A stretch of DNA of 64,000 nt. It comes from Echinometra lucunter. Its lineage: Eukaryota; Echinodermata; Echinoidea; Camarodonta; Echinometridae. Each line of letters begins with the position of its first letter. Position 1 is the first letter of the stretch. The stretch is taken from positions 18,664,156 to 18,728,155 of the forward strand of contig CM057169.1 in assembly GCA_029962745.1 (NCBI GenBank). Direction: 5' to 3'. This document shows positions 1 to 46,931 of the stretch, piece after piece. The position numbers and the translations under genes were made by a program. A model generated the notes under the pieces. The model did no database searches. It was not told the DNA's origin and worked only from the letters and a program-made list of their open reading frames with translations.

Positions 1-522
1 AATATTTTTAAGACCTAGAAAAAGTGCATTAAACAGTAGGTTAAGGGAATTTCAATTCAAATTGTTGTATGAACTTATATATACTAGGAAACACATGTAT
101 GCATTTGAATTTTCACCAATTAATGCATGCTCCTTTTGTGATAAAAATGAAGAGACTCATGAACATTTATTTTTACGTGTGAAAATATAAGCGTTTTGTG
201 GAAGGATTGCGGGGAATTATTTAATTTATCGGCTATTAAAAATATAAACTGGAAGGGAATTTACTTTGGTATAATGGTTTTAAATATAGGCAAAGGGCAG
301 TTCATTAATCATATCATACCTGTAATTAAATACATGATTTTTGTTGATAGCAGAACTAAAAACAAACCCCCGACTCCTCAAGAAATCAAACAAAAAATGC
401 TTGAAGATGAACGAGAGGAAAGGAAATTAGCGGAACAGCGAGGTACATTAGCACACCACCTCAAGAAATGGGAAAGCTTTCATAAGGACGGCGGGGCAGA
501 CACGGCTATTTATGGTTGTTAA
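1..522 (+). pseudogene. 3' end of an L1/Tx1-type LINE ORF2 (decayed)
   Basis: This is the C-terminal end of a LINE reverse-transcriptase polyprotein, entering from outside the window. One frame carries the zinc-knuckle-like motif CSFCDKNEETHEHLF (bases about 128-175), typical of the C-terminus of L1/Tx1-type ORF2. It stops at about 188-190. The next frame (196-522) continues with the family-typical end RGTLAHHLKKWESF. The frame change between the two parts shows a dead copy. The same Cys/His motif recurs in the LINE at 4540-8882, so both belong to one broad group, although the tails differ. Confidence 0.7.
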
Positions 523-557
523 GAAAAAAAACAATACTCTTGAACGGCTGCGAATAT

Positions 558-2428
558 GCTAGTGTATGTTTGAGCGTGTGTGTGGGTGTGTGTGTGTGTG
601 GGGGGGGGGGGGTTGTAGGGTGTGGGGTGTATGGGGTGATGTGTTAACAGAATTATTGTGATTTCATTCCATAAATATATTTGATTCATCAATTGTGTTA
701 TGAAGTTAAGATTTGTATTATTTATATTGATTTTAATGTAATGATTTATGTTAAATGAAATCAAATACAAAATATTAACAAAGGATCTTTTGGGTGGAGG
801 GATGGGAAAACAGACAAAAAAATTCTCTCAGGTACTGTTTTTGATGAAAGTGTTTGTAAATGGATTATGAAAATGCATTTTTTTTCTTGTTTATATTATT
901 GTAATTTATGTTAAACCAATTTATGTTAATCCTGTAATATGAAGAATATGTAAAATTTTTGTTATGAATTATTTGTATAATATGTATTTGATTTGAGAGA
1001 AAATGAAAATATATCATTTAAACAAAAATGATCATGACGTTAGCATAAACTAAGGTGTATGAAATGGTAATTGTGTAAGTTTCCTCGATGGATGGATTAC
1101 CCGTAATAAGCTGTACTTTTCTATCGTTGATGAAATTAATTTAATTGACAGGCAATTCGAATACAACAGTCCGCATTCGTATTTGAATTTGATTAGTGGG
1201 TTTTATAGTAATTGGATTTCATAATTAATAATTAATAGATATTAATTAACAGGGATAGTGATAAGACCTTTACCATTGGTGTGATCAGACGATTGCTGCG
1301 GCGATATTTGTTCCTGTCCTTATTTCATCAAGGCTGATTGTTCATAGGTTAGGGTTTGGGTGAATCGTTGGTGTTAAGTTTAAGTTACCGTAATCGTCGG
1401 TAACAGCCTGTATCTACGACGGATTATAAAGAAAATCCTTGTGTCGAAAGCATGCGCGGGTCTTCAAGTTTTTTTTTTCTTCCAAGCACACATGAGTGCG
1501 CAAGACACGTAAGGAGGCTGTTGGACGCTAGTGTATGTTTGAGCGTGTGAGGGTGTGTACGTGTGTGGGTGTGTGTGTGGGGGGGGGGGGGGAGGGGGGT
1601 TGTAGGTTGTGGGGTGTATAGGGTGATGTGTCAACAGAATTATTGTGATTTCATTCCATAAATCATCAATTGTGTTATGAAGTTAAGATTTGTATTATTT
1701 ATATTTATTTTAATGTAATGATTTATGTTGAATGAAATCAAATACAAAATATTAACAAAAGGATCTTTTGGGGGAGGGATGGGAAAACAGACAAAAAATT
1801 CTCTCAGGTACTGTTTTTGATGAAAGTGCTTGTAAATGGATTATGAAAATGCATTTCTTTCTTGTTTATATCATTGTAATTTATGTTAAACCAATTTATA
1901 TTAATCTTGTTATATGAAGAATATGTAAAATATTTGTTATGAATGATTTGTATAATATGTATTTGATTTGAGAGAAAATAAAAAAATATCATGAAGAAAA
2001 AATGATCATGACGTTAGCATAAATTAAGGTGTATGAAATGGTAACTGTGTAGGTTTCCTCGATGGATGGATTACCCGTAATAAGCTGTACTTTTCTATCG
2101 TTGATGAAATTAATTAAATTAGCAGGCAATTCGAATACAAAAGTCCGCATTCGTATTTGAATTTAATTAGTGGGTTCATAGTAATTGGATTTCATAATTA
2201 ATAAGTAATAGATATTAATTAACAGGCATAAGGTGATAAGACCTTTACCATTGGTGTGATCAGACGATTGCTGCGGCGATATTTGTTCCTGTCGTTATTT
2301 CATCAACAACCTGTATCTACGACGGATTATGAAGAAAATCCTTGTGTCGAAAGCATGCGCGGGTCTTCAAGATTTTTTTTCTTCCAAGCACACATGAGTG
2401 CGCAAGACACGTAAGGAGGCTGTTCGAC
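558..2428. repeat. Tandem duplication, two copies of a ~0.97/0.90-kb unit
   Basis: The sequence from 558 to 1526 is repeated head to tail at 1527-2428 at about 95 percent identity by eye. Both copies open with GCTAGTGTATGTTTGAG, hold a GT/poly-G tract, and end in the same segment (AAGGAGGCTG). Copy 1 has about 82 bases (about 1331-1412) that copy 2 lacks. Unit 1 abuts the LINE remnant, so its left part is probably the LINE 3' untranslated region. No convincing coding sequence was seen in either copy. Confidence 0.85.
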
Positions 2429-3361
2429 ATATCCAACATCTCTGCGTTAGGCCACGTAGCAATTGTACTTCTTGCACGAGCATCTTGCGAACACCGCACA
2501 GGCTTCTTCCAGAGGTCTCACGAAACCGTGCCAGTTGCACGATACTTGTACGCGGTTGTAAGCCTACGTTCACAACAAGAATTTTAGTGGATAACAGGAG
2601 GTATGCTTATGATGAGAGTGCAAGACGCCCAAAGAGGGATGCAGATAGGTGCATAGCCGGTTTTGACTACTGCAAATTGGGAGGGGGGGGGGGGTACGAA
2701 TCGCAGCAGGGTTTGGCCCATAGGCAACCGGATAATTGTGGATAATTTCCGGGAAAAGGGCACTGGAAAATCCGAGAAACAACAGGTGAACAATGAGTCC
2801 TATATATTTTAAAACGATTTCCATACATGATGTTGGATCGAGTGTTGACTTCAGCAGTGGCAATTTGACAGAGACGCATATTATTACCTACATATTTTTA
2901 AGCAAGTTCATATAAATAATTATGGTTATAGCTTTGACAGCTTTATTTGACCATAATATTAAGACACTTATTTTGTTTAAAAATGCAATTCATGCAACGA
3001 TTTAACACAAAGGGCTATGTGTGAATCTGGTACAGAAGAATTTACTGTAATACTGTAATTGTTTCCCTTTGTTTTGATATGAATTAAGATTATATGGGGG
3101 AAGGCTGTGAAGTTAACCTCATAACCCCCCCCCCCCCCCCCATCTGAATATGCATTCACCTCAACCCCAAACCCACCCCGCCACACCCACCAACACCAAC
3201 ACCACCAACACCATCTTCACATCATCATCAACACCAAAATTTTCATGTAACCCATGTTTGGGTCCTTGTTTATGTATTATCATTGACTTTTATGCAAATA
3301 CTCTTCTTTCATACAGTTAAAGCCTTTAAACTTTACACTATTTATGCATGCACCTTACAAA
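2429..3361. other. No gene recognised; homopolymers and simple repeats
   Basis: Short open frames on both strands here match nothing I recognise. Visible structure is a poly-G run near 2681-2693, a poly-C run near 3124-3141, and CACCAA-rich sequence near 3183-3240. The last 100 bases belong to the first unit of the diverged repeat described for 3631-4539. Confidence 0.5.
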
Positions 3362-3630
3362 CACTATGAACATGACGGACAAAGAAAGCGGACAAAATAA
3401 ACAACCCCTCATTCTACCCTTCACAATGGTTCTGGTAGTCAAAAGAGCATCTCTTCACTGATATTGTCTAAAATATGTGGAACAGGTGTCACATGCATAT
3501 TCACCTGGAACTACATGATTAAACATAATAGCTGTGAAGGGATGTGCTTTTGACTACCAGAACCATTGTGAAGGGTAGAATGAGAAGTTGTTTATTTTGT
3601 CCGCTTTCTTTGTCCGCCATGTTCATAGTG
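3362..3630. mobile_element. CACTA-ended fold-back MITE, copy 1
   Basis: This 269-bp element is almost entirely inverted repeat. It starts CACTATGAACATGACGGACA and ends with the complement, with arms of about 93 bases around a short loop. The flanks show a 3-bp direct repeat, AAA at 3359-3361 and 3631-3633. A second copy of exactly the same length lies at 28050-28318. A CACTA terminus with a 3-bp target duplication fits the EnSpm/CACTA superfamily, but no transposase is present, so the assignment is inference. Confidence 0.8.
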
Positions 3631-4539
3631 AAAGACGGTTACCTACTTGCCATGTTTTGGAAACAGGTATTTGTTCTATAGAAACATGCTCAATTGATAG
3701 AATTCCATATTGAGTTCATGTCTCTGCCTGTATAAAGGCTTCACGAATAATGCATTAGTTTTCTTGCACGTGCTATCACTAATTTTAATGCAAATAGTTT
3801 GCCATCATGCAGTTAAAGGCCTGAATACACTTCACATCTTTCGGGCATGTATTATACTGATTGTCTTGGCGGTGAGAACCATGTTTCAATTACTGTTGTG
3901 TGTATTTGTCTTTGTGTATGCAACGCATGATACTTAAACCAGGTGCTCTTGTTCACGTCATGATTTTAAACACCATAACCATGATTTTTATGCAAATGTT
4001 ACGTGATCAAGTAGAGGAAGCCTTTAAGATTCGAATTATTAACAGATGTAGTACACAAATGACGGTCAGGGTGGCTAGTGAAACAGATATGTTATTCTCA
4101 AGGGTATATGTTTTCAAACCTGCACCATCTTATTCTGGTTTAAATACCAACTTTTCTTATGATGTACCAAACTCAATGACATGGTTCACGTTTCAGCTGT
4201 TTATATATACATATGACAAGCGTTTGTTATGCCCCTTTTTCAATGATGTAACTCAACGTAGCGTTCCAATCAGGTGGCTGTTCGCACTCCGTAGATTGTA
4301 AACGTTCTCAAATGATAGAATTTAACGTGGGTTTCTGGCCTTTTGTGGTTTTCGTAAGGAATCCCCTACTCGCACGTGTCATTACTAATTTGTATGCACA
4401 TTTTTTGCCATGATGTAGATGTTGAGGCCCGTATGAGTCGAAGTCTGGATAGACGTATAACACAAAATATTTTACTACACTGGATGATTTTTGCAGCATA
4501 TGCTTCAGTTTTTAAAGAAGTACGGATGCAATCGTATGC
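3631..4539. other. Diverged repeat blocks, no gene recognised
   Basis: Four diverged copies of a block containing ATGCAAAT or a close relative, followed by a CATG.AGTTAAAGGCC-like segment, occur near 3285, 3775, 3985 and 4390. The second and fourth also share upstream sequence (GATAGAATT and CACGTG). The open frame at 3900-4301 lies in this material and resembles no known family. It is not a convincing LINE ORF1. Confidence 0.45.
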
Positions 4540-7500
4540 ATGATATCTAAAGAAAAAAAGTTAAAATTTCTTTCGCTAAATGTACGAGGTATAAGATCTA
4601 ATTTTAAAAAGGAATAAGGTATTTAACTGGCTTGAAGATAAAATGGCAGATGTAATATTTTTACAGGAGACGTTTAGCTCAGACGATTTAACTAGTAACC
4701 TTTGGTCATCACAATGGAAAGGGGATATAATATTTTCTCATGGGTCCCCACACAGTTGTGGAGTAACAATACTGTTCAAAGCTAATTTGAATTATAACAT
4801 TTTATCCAAGCATATTTCCGAAGAAGGGAAGTTTATTCTCTTGCACGTCAATATAGATGATAATGAATATATCTTGTTGAATATTTATGAACCAACAGCA
4901 GATAAACATGCAGATCAGAAAAATTTTCTTTAAACAATTCACTGTAAAAAATTACCCGTAAAAATTACGGTAATTGGGTGGCAACTTGCTGCACGACTTT
5001 CCACCGTAATTTTTACGGTTGGACTGTATTATAAATTACGGCTAAACACTGTATATTACGTAATAATTACTGTTATTTCAACGGTTGGCCCATTTTATTT
5101 TATTTTACCGTTAAAGTAACGGTAATTGTTAGGTAATATACAGTGGTTAGCCGTAATTTACAATACAGTCCAACCGTAAAAATTACGGTAATTGGGTGGC
5201 AACTTGCTGCACGACTTTCCACCGTAATTTCTACGGTAATTTTTTACAGTGTTAAGTTAATGATCTTCTGCTCTCGGTAGATGATATAAGAACCTTACCA
5301 GTAGTGATAGGCGGAGATTTCAACATCCTGCTAAATAGAGGTTTGGACAGGATGGGTGGTAACCCTCATATGCATAATGATATCAGTGACCTTATAAATG
5401 AGATACAGAGTAATTTAGATTTAATAGATATTTGGAAACTAAGAAACCCTCTAACGAGAAGGTATTCCTGGAGGCAACTTCACCCACTAATACAAAGTAG
5501 ACTTGATATATGGTTAATTTCTGATAGTCTCCAAGATTACGTCCAGAAAGTCGATATTATCCCTGGAGTAGGCACAGACCACTCCGCAATCTTTCTTAAC
5601 ATAGAATTTGTACAAAAGAAGCGACCATCTGCCGTCCGTTGGAAGTTAAACAACAGTCTTTGTGAAGACGAACAGTTTTGTACGGAAATGTCCGAAAATT
5701 TAGATAACTGGATAACCGAATCACTTCAGTTTGAAGATATACGTATGAGATGGGAATTTTGGAAATATAACATTCGTTTGCTCTCTAGAAAGTATAGTAT
5801 AAACAAAGCAAGATCTTTACTGAAACAGAAAAGAGAATTAGGAGCAAAATTACATCGTTTACAAGTTTTGGTGGATAATAATGGAGAAAGATATACCGAT
5901 GAATATGAAAAGGCCAAGCTGGATTACAAAACACACCTAGATCGTGTTACTCATGGTATGATAGTCAGATCCCGAGCCAATTGGGCCGAATATGGAGAGA
6001 AAAATAGCAAGTTCTTTTTAAACCTGGAAAAGGTAAACAAAGCCCGGACAACTATTTGCAGATTAAAAAGGGGAGAAGAAATTCTAATGATACTTTAAAA
6101 GTTAATGCGTATATCGAAAACTTTTATTCAGACTTGTACAAAACAGAAGAACCTAAAACTTTTAGTAATTGTAAGTTTTTGAAGCAAACATACATACCAA
6201 AACTATCCCCAAACCAACACGATCTATGTGAAAAAGAATTGCCTCTTACAGAATGTACATCTTCTTTACTCGCTATGGCTAAAAACAAAGCACCCAGCAA
6301 TGATGAGATAACCGTCGAGTTTTATTGTAAATTTTGGAACAAACTGGGGACTTTGCTTGTAGATACCTTAAATTTCAGTTTTCGAGAGGGATCTTTGTCC
6401 ACATCAGAGAGACAAGGTATAATCACTTTAATAGCAAAAAAGGGCAAAGATAAAATGTTCATAGAAAACTATCGACCCATAACACTTTTAAATGTCGATA
6501 TTAAGATAGGTTCTAAAGCTTTAGCGCAGAGACTCAAAACTATTTTACCATCAATAATACATCCGGATCAAGTTGCCTTTATTAAAGATAGGTATATAGG
6601 AGAAGCTGTGAGAACAGTGATAGAGACTATGTTTTACTCTAGACTTGAACGCATTGGGGGCATTTTATGAAGCCTCGATTTCAAAAAAGCCTTCGATTCC
6701 TTAAATCATCAATTTCTAATAGAAGTTTTGAAATGTTTTAACTCCGGAAATAACTTTTGCAATTTTGTCAATATTCTTTATAAGGACATAGAAAGTTGTG
6801 TAATGAATGATAATATTTCAACTGGATATTTTCCAGTAGGAAAAGGGGTCAGACGAGGGGACCCTCTGTCCCCATACCTCTTTATTTTACCGATCGAGAC
6901 ATTGGCTATAAATATTAGAATGAACCAAAATATCCAGGGCATAAAGTTGAATGATTACCAGCAAATTAAACTTTCTATGTACGCAGACGACATAACAGTA
7001 TTTTTGTCAAATTTCGAATCATACCCTTATTTAACGGCATTGCTTAATGATTTTTATACTTGTTCTCCACTCTCATTGAATTATGAAAAGACGAACGCAA
7101 TGTTTATAGGACAGTTTAACGTGCAAAATCCAGAAATTTTAATCAATATAAAATTCGTTAGTGTCTTGACAATCCTTGGAATCGATATCTTTTATTCTTT
7201 TGAGGATATAGAATGGCACTACTCCAGATAATTCTGTCCAATATCAAATCTCAACTGAACTTATGGAAAGCCAGAAACTTATCATTCTATGGAAAAATTC
7301 AAATCGTTAAAACTTTTGCCATTTCCCAGCTGCTGTACGTTGCCAGGATAGTTTCTATTCCCGATTCATTCATCCAAAAAGTGAATAAAGTATTATACGA
7401 ATTCGTATGGCAGTGTATGGGGAGGCCCAGATGAAATAAAGCGTGGGGTTCTGGTAAAAGATTACAAAGAAGGGGGGGGGGGGTTAAAGATGACGTGTCT

Positions 7501-8882
7501 TAAATCGATTCTTCCAAGCTCAGAAAATTAAATGGGTTACAAGACTATTCACATCAAAAATCTACAGGTTGGAGACATATATGTTTAGGACTATTGTCAA
7601 CAGTTGGTGGGGAATATCTATTCCATTGTAATTTTGATGTGAAATGTTTAAATACTGAAGCATCCAACTGGTTCAGGGAACTTTTGGAAACATGGAGCCT
7701 ATTGAATAAGAAAAACGATATTTCTAATCAATGTATTTGGAATAATAAACGTAGTATACTGAACGGAAAATCTATTTTTAAATCGGAAATAAAAGAAATG
7801 GGATTTACAAAAATTGTAGATATGTTAAATTAGTTTGGACGCCCACTACGATGGAAAGACTGTAAAGAAAAAGGTCTAAAGTTTACTGAGTATTTTGTTT
7901 TGCTGGGCTGTTATAAAAAGCTACCAGGAGCATGGAAGAATTTCTTTTTACAGCAAAACTACCATTGTCTACTTGAAGATCCAAGTCATCTTCCTTCTGT
8001 CTTTTGCTATTCAAAATTTAAACAAATTCATAACATGACGACAGAGCAACTTTAATGTATTTTTCTAAGAATGAATAATCCTGAAATTTCTAAGGTATTC
8101 ATTCGCTTTAACGAGCTTTATAATATGCAAGAGCAACAAGTGTGTGATCTTTTCACTCTTCCAGCGAGTGTTACTATTGATTCCAGACTCAGAATTACAC
8201 CATTTAAAATTTGAATAATATAGTACCAACTAATGAATGGCTGGCACGTGTAAGGAAGAAAAATAGCTCACAGTGTTCGTTTTGCAAGGTATCCCCCGAG
8301 ACAATGGATCACTTATTTTTACATGTCCTAAAACAGCCACCTTTTGGAATGCGCTACGTATGCGGTCAACGAATTTCAATCTTGATTGCTTCATTTCATT
8401 CGAACATATTTTATTTGGAATTACAAAACCCAGAAGTCAAGCCTCTCCAGCTTTTAATTTCCTTACTTTACTAGGCAAACAATTCATTTTACGATGCAAA
8501 TACTAAGATACCATTCCTAGTTTGAAGCAATTTACTTATTATGTTTTGGCATACAAGTCCACGGAAGAGGATATTGTAAACAAGAAAAATAAAACTGAGA
8601 AGCATATGATAAAGTGGCAAGATGTATTGATAGGTTTTTCTGCATTTCGTAATCATAATCTTTCTGTATGCTCAGATTTTTTGTTGCTGTTAGTTTGATT
8701 TTGTTATACGGGATTTATTTCCATGCTTTGATATTTTGATGTACTAAGTTCTGTTTGTATAGATGTCAGACAATTAGTTTGTTTATTTACATGTAACATC
8801 TACATGTAACGCATGCTATGTATAATTTTATGTGTTTTTTTCTGAACAATAAAATGTATCAAGATAAAAAAAAAAAAAAAAA
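4540..8882 (+). mobile_element. L1/Tx1-like LINE, ORF2 with stops and frameshifts
   Basis: This is a non-LTR retrotransposon encoding an apurinic-type endonuclease and a reverse transcriptase. The ORF2 start is near 4540 (MISKEKKLKFLSLNVRGIRS). Endonuclease motifs follow (VIFLQETF near 4650, GGDFN near 5307, DHSAIFL near 5578). RT motifs include ENYRPITLLNVDIK, the LDFKKAFDS block at about 6676, GVRRGDPLSPYLF, and an intact YADD at about 6978. The C-terminal zinc-knuckle CSFCKVSPETMDHLFL lies near 8275. Decay is clear: a frameshift near 4610, a MITE insertion at 4940, a frameshift near 6095, an in-frame stop at 6668, and several frameshifts after 7200. The end is AATAAA plus a poly-A run at 8866-8882. 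No ORF1 was recognised. It sits in the intron or 5' flank upstream of the first visible exon of gene 1. Confidence 0.85.
4940..5251. mobile_element. Palindromic MITE inserted in the LINE endonuclease
   Basis: A 312-bp near-perfect palindrome starts CACTGTAAAAAATTACC and ends with its complement. The arms are about 150 bases and made of repeated CCGTAATTTTTACGG-type segments. It splits the LINE endonuclease between the block ending at 4933 and the GGDFN block at 5307, so it inserted after the LINE. A 2-bp TT direct repeat at the edges is possible but not decisive. No coding capacity is present. Confidence 0.8.
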
Positions 8883-9020
8883 CTGCAGTTGAAAAGGTTT
8901 ATTATATCATTTTATTACCGACAAGAAATACTATTCTGCGAATTTGTTATATTGTGTAAACATGGTAAATAATTATCTTGATTCTTCTTTTAATATATAT
9001 CTTATGTATTTGATACAAAG

Positions 9021-43227
<34,207 letters not shown>

Positions 43228-45095
43228 AGTGAAGTTTGAGCATGTTGAGTTCCGGAAAATGTTAAGAATAATTTGTGAGCTGTCTCATTCTTTTCATCTG
43301 AGTTGGGAAGAATATCATAACAGAAACGTTCCCTGAAAAGGCTTACTTTCCAAATTCCTTCATATTCGAAATAAGTCGAGAAATATCTAAACTGCTAAGG
43401 CCGAAAACTCATGCCACATTAAGTGTGTGGCCCCACGTACTCTTTTCTGCGTTAAGTGCCTAGCTGTTCCATTTTGAGAAAGTGAACAAATTTGTTATCA
43501 ATATGACGAATCCGAAATCTCGCACCATACACTTGTTTTTATGTATTACTAATCTACACTTTCAAGTTGCCCGGAGGAAGTTTCCTTCATAACGCAATGT
43601 ATTTAATCATACATAATATTGCGTTTTATTACGTTAATTATATGCATTAACTTTATTGTTAAGGCATATAATTAATCATATGCCGTTTTCTTGTTGGATA
43701 GGCCTATGGGCAAGCCCAAGCAATTTTTGTGTCCCATACGTTCACTGACCATATCTAAAATTTAAGTATCTATGTAATGAATTAGGCTGATAGTCCTACT
43801 ACTAGAGTTGGGATCAGACACATATCAAGTAGAATGATGATTGTTTTTATGTCCATTCTTGTTTACGACTCCATATCAATTGGAAAGAGACGTACCGTAA
43901 TGTGATATGTATTCCATACGAGAACGGCGTATCATTATCAGTATCCTGTAACTGTCTCTCTCTTTCATAAGAAACGGGGTTATTAAGACTGCTATATTTC
44001 TGGAAAATATTAGACATTCTTTAAACTTACGGTATGATTTCTAGATAAAATATTCTGTGTAAGCTTTGCACTAAATTTCAGGAATACTTTAGAGGCACTG
44101 CAACAAAAGGATAAGAAATACAACTGATTATCACCGGTAATGAGATTATGTACTATTCCAGTGTGGTCGTGCATATTTATTAGAGAAATATTAGTCATTC
44201 ACAGATTTGATTATTTAATCGAGAATAGTTTAACAAATACGTAACATGTTACTTTAAAATATGAGTATTTTATCGAATCTTACACCATTTTATCAAAAGA
44301 TAACAGAACATTTTTAGGCATAGAACTTGAAATAAGAATGAAAACTTGAATGTCTAAAAACGCATCAGTAGTATTAAATTTCTCACAGTTTCATGTATTT
44401 TCATAAGAATTTCACTTTGATATTTATTCGTTTATTCGTTCAGCCTTATTTTCACCAGCATCGATAATGTACATTGACTTTTTGAAAATGTAATTATGCT
44501 GTGATTAAAATGTAATTATCCTTTATTCGTTCCGCCTTATTTTCACCAGCATCAATATTGTACATTGATTTTTTAAAATTTAATTATGCTGTGAATAAAT
44601 GCAATTATCCTTTATTTGGTCATCCTTATTTTCAGCAGCATTAATACTGTACTTTGACGAAAATTTTTAATTATGCTGTGAATGAAATGTAATTATCCTT
44701 TATCATGTGTATTAGTTCAGCCTTATTTTCACCTGCATCAATACTGTACTTTGACGAAAATTTACAGTTATGCTCTAACTATAATGTACGGTAAGTATCG
44801 TTATCGTTGAGCTTTATTTTCACCAGGATCAATACTGTACATGGATTTTTAAAAAAATGTAATTTTATACTAGTATGGTGTCAATATCATCTAGTTTTAC
44901 GGAAATTTCACCTTTTCTTCATAAATGACAGGAGTGAGGATGATGGGAAATTGTCATTAAACGTCAACTATGCTTATCTCTATTTTCTGCATGAAGAACA
45001 TAGTTTTGAAAATTAAATCTAAGCAAGTCTGATGTAAAAGAACACAAGCAGATATGGAAATCTAGCATTTTCAATAAATGTACATTGTAGTTGAA
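43228..45095 (+). other. Probable 3' UTR / flank of gene 1
   Basis: AT-rich non-coding sequence follows the stop. Possible poly(A) signals AATAAA lie near 44593 and 45073. The extent is inference; the ~91-bp array at 44438-44870 would lie inside the transcript if the distal signal is used. Confidence 0.4.
44438..44870. repeat. Five-copy ~91-bp tandem array
   Basis: Units start near 44438, 44529, 44619, 44715 and 44807 with TTCAGCCTTATTTTCACCAG, then ATCAATACTGTAC, and end with AATTATGCTGTGAAT and AATTATCCTTTAT. Spacing is 90-97 bases and identity is moderate. Confidence 0.85.
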
Positions 45096-46755
45096 CTTCT
45101 TCTATTCCTTTCTACGGGTTTCTTGTGAAAATGTTTTCACCCTTTTCTTTTCAATATTTTGTGTTTTACAACTACTTTCGACAAATCAATGATAATGGAA
45201 CATTTTTAGACATGTACAATATACCCCCCCCCCCTTCAAAAAAGAAATAGGTCTTATATTCTAATCAGTCAGTTGTTGAAATTTTTATATCAAAATCTAT
45301 AGTAAACGACGGTTATAGTAGCAACATTTCTATTTCGAATTCTATTAAAAACCAGTGATATAGGATTAGAAGGTCCCGAGATTAGGCGTGTGCGGGTGGG
45401 TGAGGGTATATGTCATAATCCCTCCCCCACTACTCGAAAGGGATTTACGCGTGTGTTATGAATGAATGAATAAATAAATGAATGAATGAATGAGAAGCAT
45501 GTGGCAATATTTCTCACAATCTCGTGCGTTTTCATAAGAAATTCACATAGGCCAGGAGCCTGTCCCGAAATAGTTGCCCAATTTACATATCAGATTTGAC
45601 GCCTTAAAGTTACTTAGATCTTCAGTTTCATCAACAAAATGCTTGTCAGCCTAAGAGTAGCCGCCCGGGGAGACCCCCAGGGTCCCCCAAGGGCCCAAAA
45701 GTTGGGATGATTTCACTCCATTCTAAATTATGCACCAAACCATGTGAGAAGGAAGTTATATGACTATGCATATACCAAAACACAAACGCCGGAAAATTTT
45801 CAGTTGTGAGGGGTTGTCAGGCATTGCCCCCCCCCCAAAAAAAATAGGGTTAATTTTTTCCCCATATAGCCCAAAGACGAAAAGAGGGATGTCTGTACAA
45901 AAATATGAAACTGACAAAGTTTCCTTCTGGAAGACAGTATAGGTTCTAATTTCATTTCAACTTATGATTATATACTTTGTAAATTAAGTTGTTTTTGTTA
46001 ATGGAAATGGAATAAAAACCTTGCATCAGTCAATCATAAGATCCCCCGAAAAAACACCAAAGTGCCCTCTGACCAAACTCTACTGAACTCAAAAGCTTTT
46101 TTTTTTTTTTTTTTACTTTTCAACCTTGATATACTCAAAAGTTTCTTCTCAAATTAAATCATATGTATATAGTACAATTTTTAGCATTGCAGTTTTCTTT
46201 GGACGCAATCTGATGTCAAATGATAATTTTCTTTAATAAGTTATTCATTTTTGAAAACTGTATTGCCTTCTCAAGAGTAGTAAAATGATATAATCAGGAT
46301 CATGTAAACACACTTAATGCAAATCTTCAGCTGTTTGCCAATTAAGCACGGGGGGGGGGGGTAATTACGGAATTAACTCAAGAATGATGGATTTCAGTCT
46401 GGTAGTCACACAATTAGCAAGCTGCTCTAATTATGCTAGGAATATTATCAAACCTATGTAGCAAAAACTGCATCCTTTCGAGTACGAACTATGCGACATT
46501 GTCAGTTACTATTGATTATGCTTGTGTCTGGTTTTTTTTTTCTGATTAAAGAACATAGTTTAACAATTATTAAATTATATAGGCAAATAAAAGAAGCGGA
46601 CATGAAGATCTTGCATTTTCATTAATTGTTTATCGCATCGAAATTGCTCTCTTCCTTTCTCTTTTCTTTTTCGCTCTTTCTTGCTCTCTCTCTCTCTCTC
46701 TCTCTCCCACCACTTAGAGCGCTCGTAGCTAGAGCACTTTTGGCCCAGTGACTAA
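45096..46755. other. Intergenic; simple repeats, no gene recognised
   Basis: Contains the dispersed repeat near 45300-45440, (AATG)n at 45461-45495, a T run near 46098-46114, a poly-G run near 46350, and a (CT)n tract at 46681-46706. Confidence 0.5.
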
Positions 46756-46931
46756 TGGGGTGTTGCAAGAAAGTTGCAATCGATTGCAAGTTGCAACCAA
46801 TTGTCACTGGCCAATCAAAATCATTGTTGCATGCATGTCTCCTTAAAAGGGCAGACCCTGAGCCAATCAGAATGGTTGTTTCAAAATGAGCAATTATTTG
46901 CAATTGATTGCAACCTTCTTGCAACACCCCA
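46756..46931. mobile_element. PIF/Harbinger-like MITE
   Basis: TGGGGTGTTGCAAGAAAGTT and its inverted copy bound a 176-bp element, flanked by TAA on both sides (46753-46755 and 46932-46934). A 3-bp TAA target repeat with G-rich, GTGTT-containing ends fits PIF/Harbinger. No transposase. The ends pair for about 34 bases. Confidence 0.8.

Noticed and set aside
3362..3630. ProtoRAG-like element because the ends read CACTATG
   Set aside because: Both copies have 3-bp, not 5-bp, target duplications and no GC-rich preference (AAA and ATG), so a CACTA-type assignment fits better.
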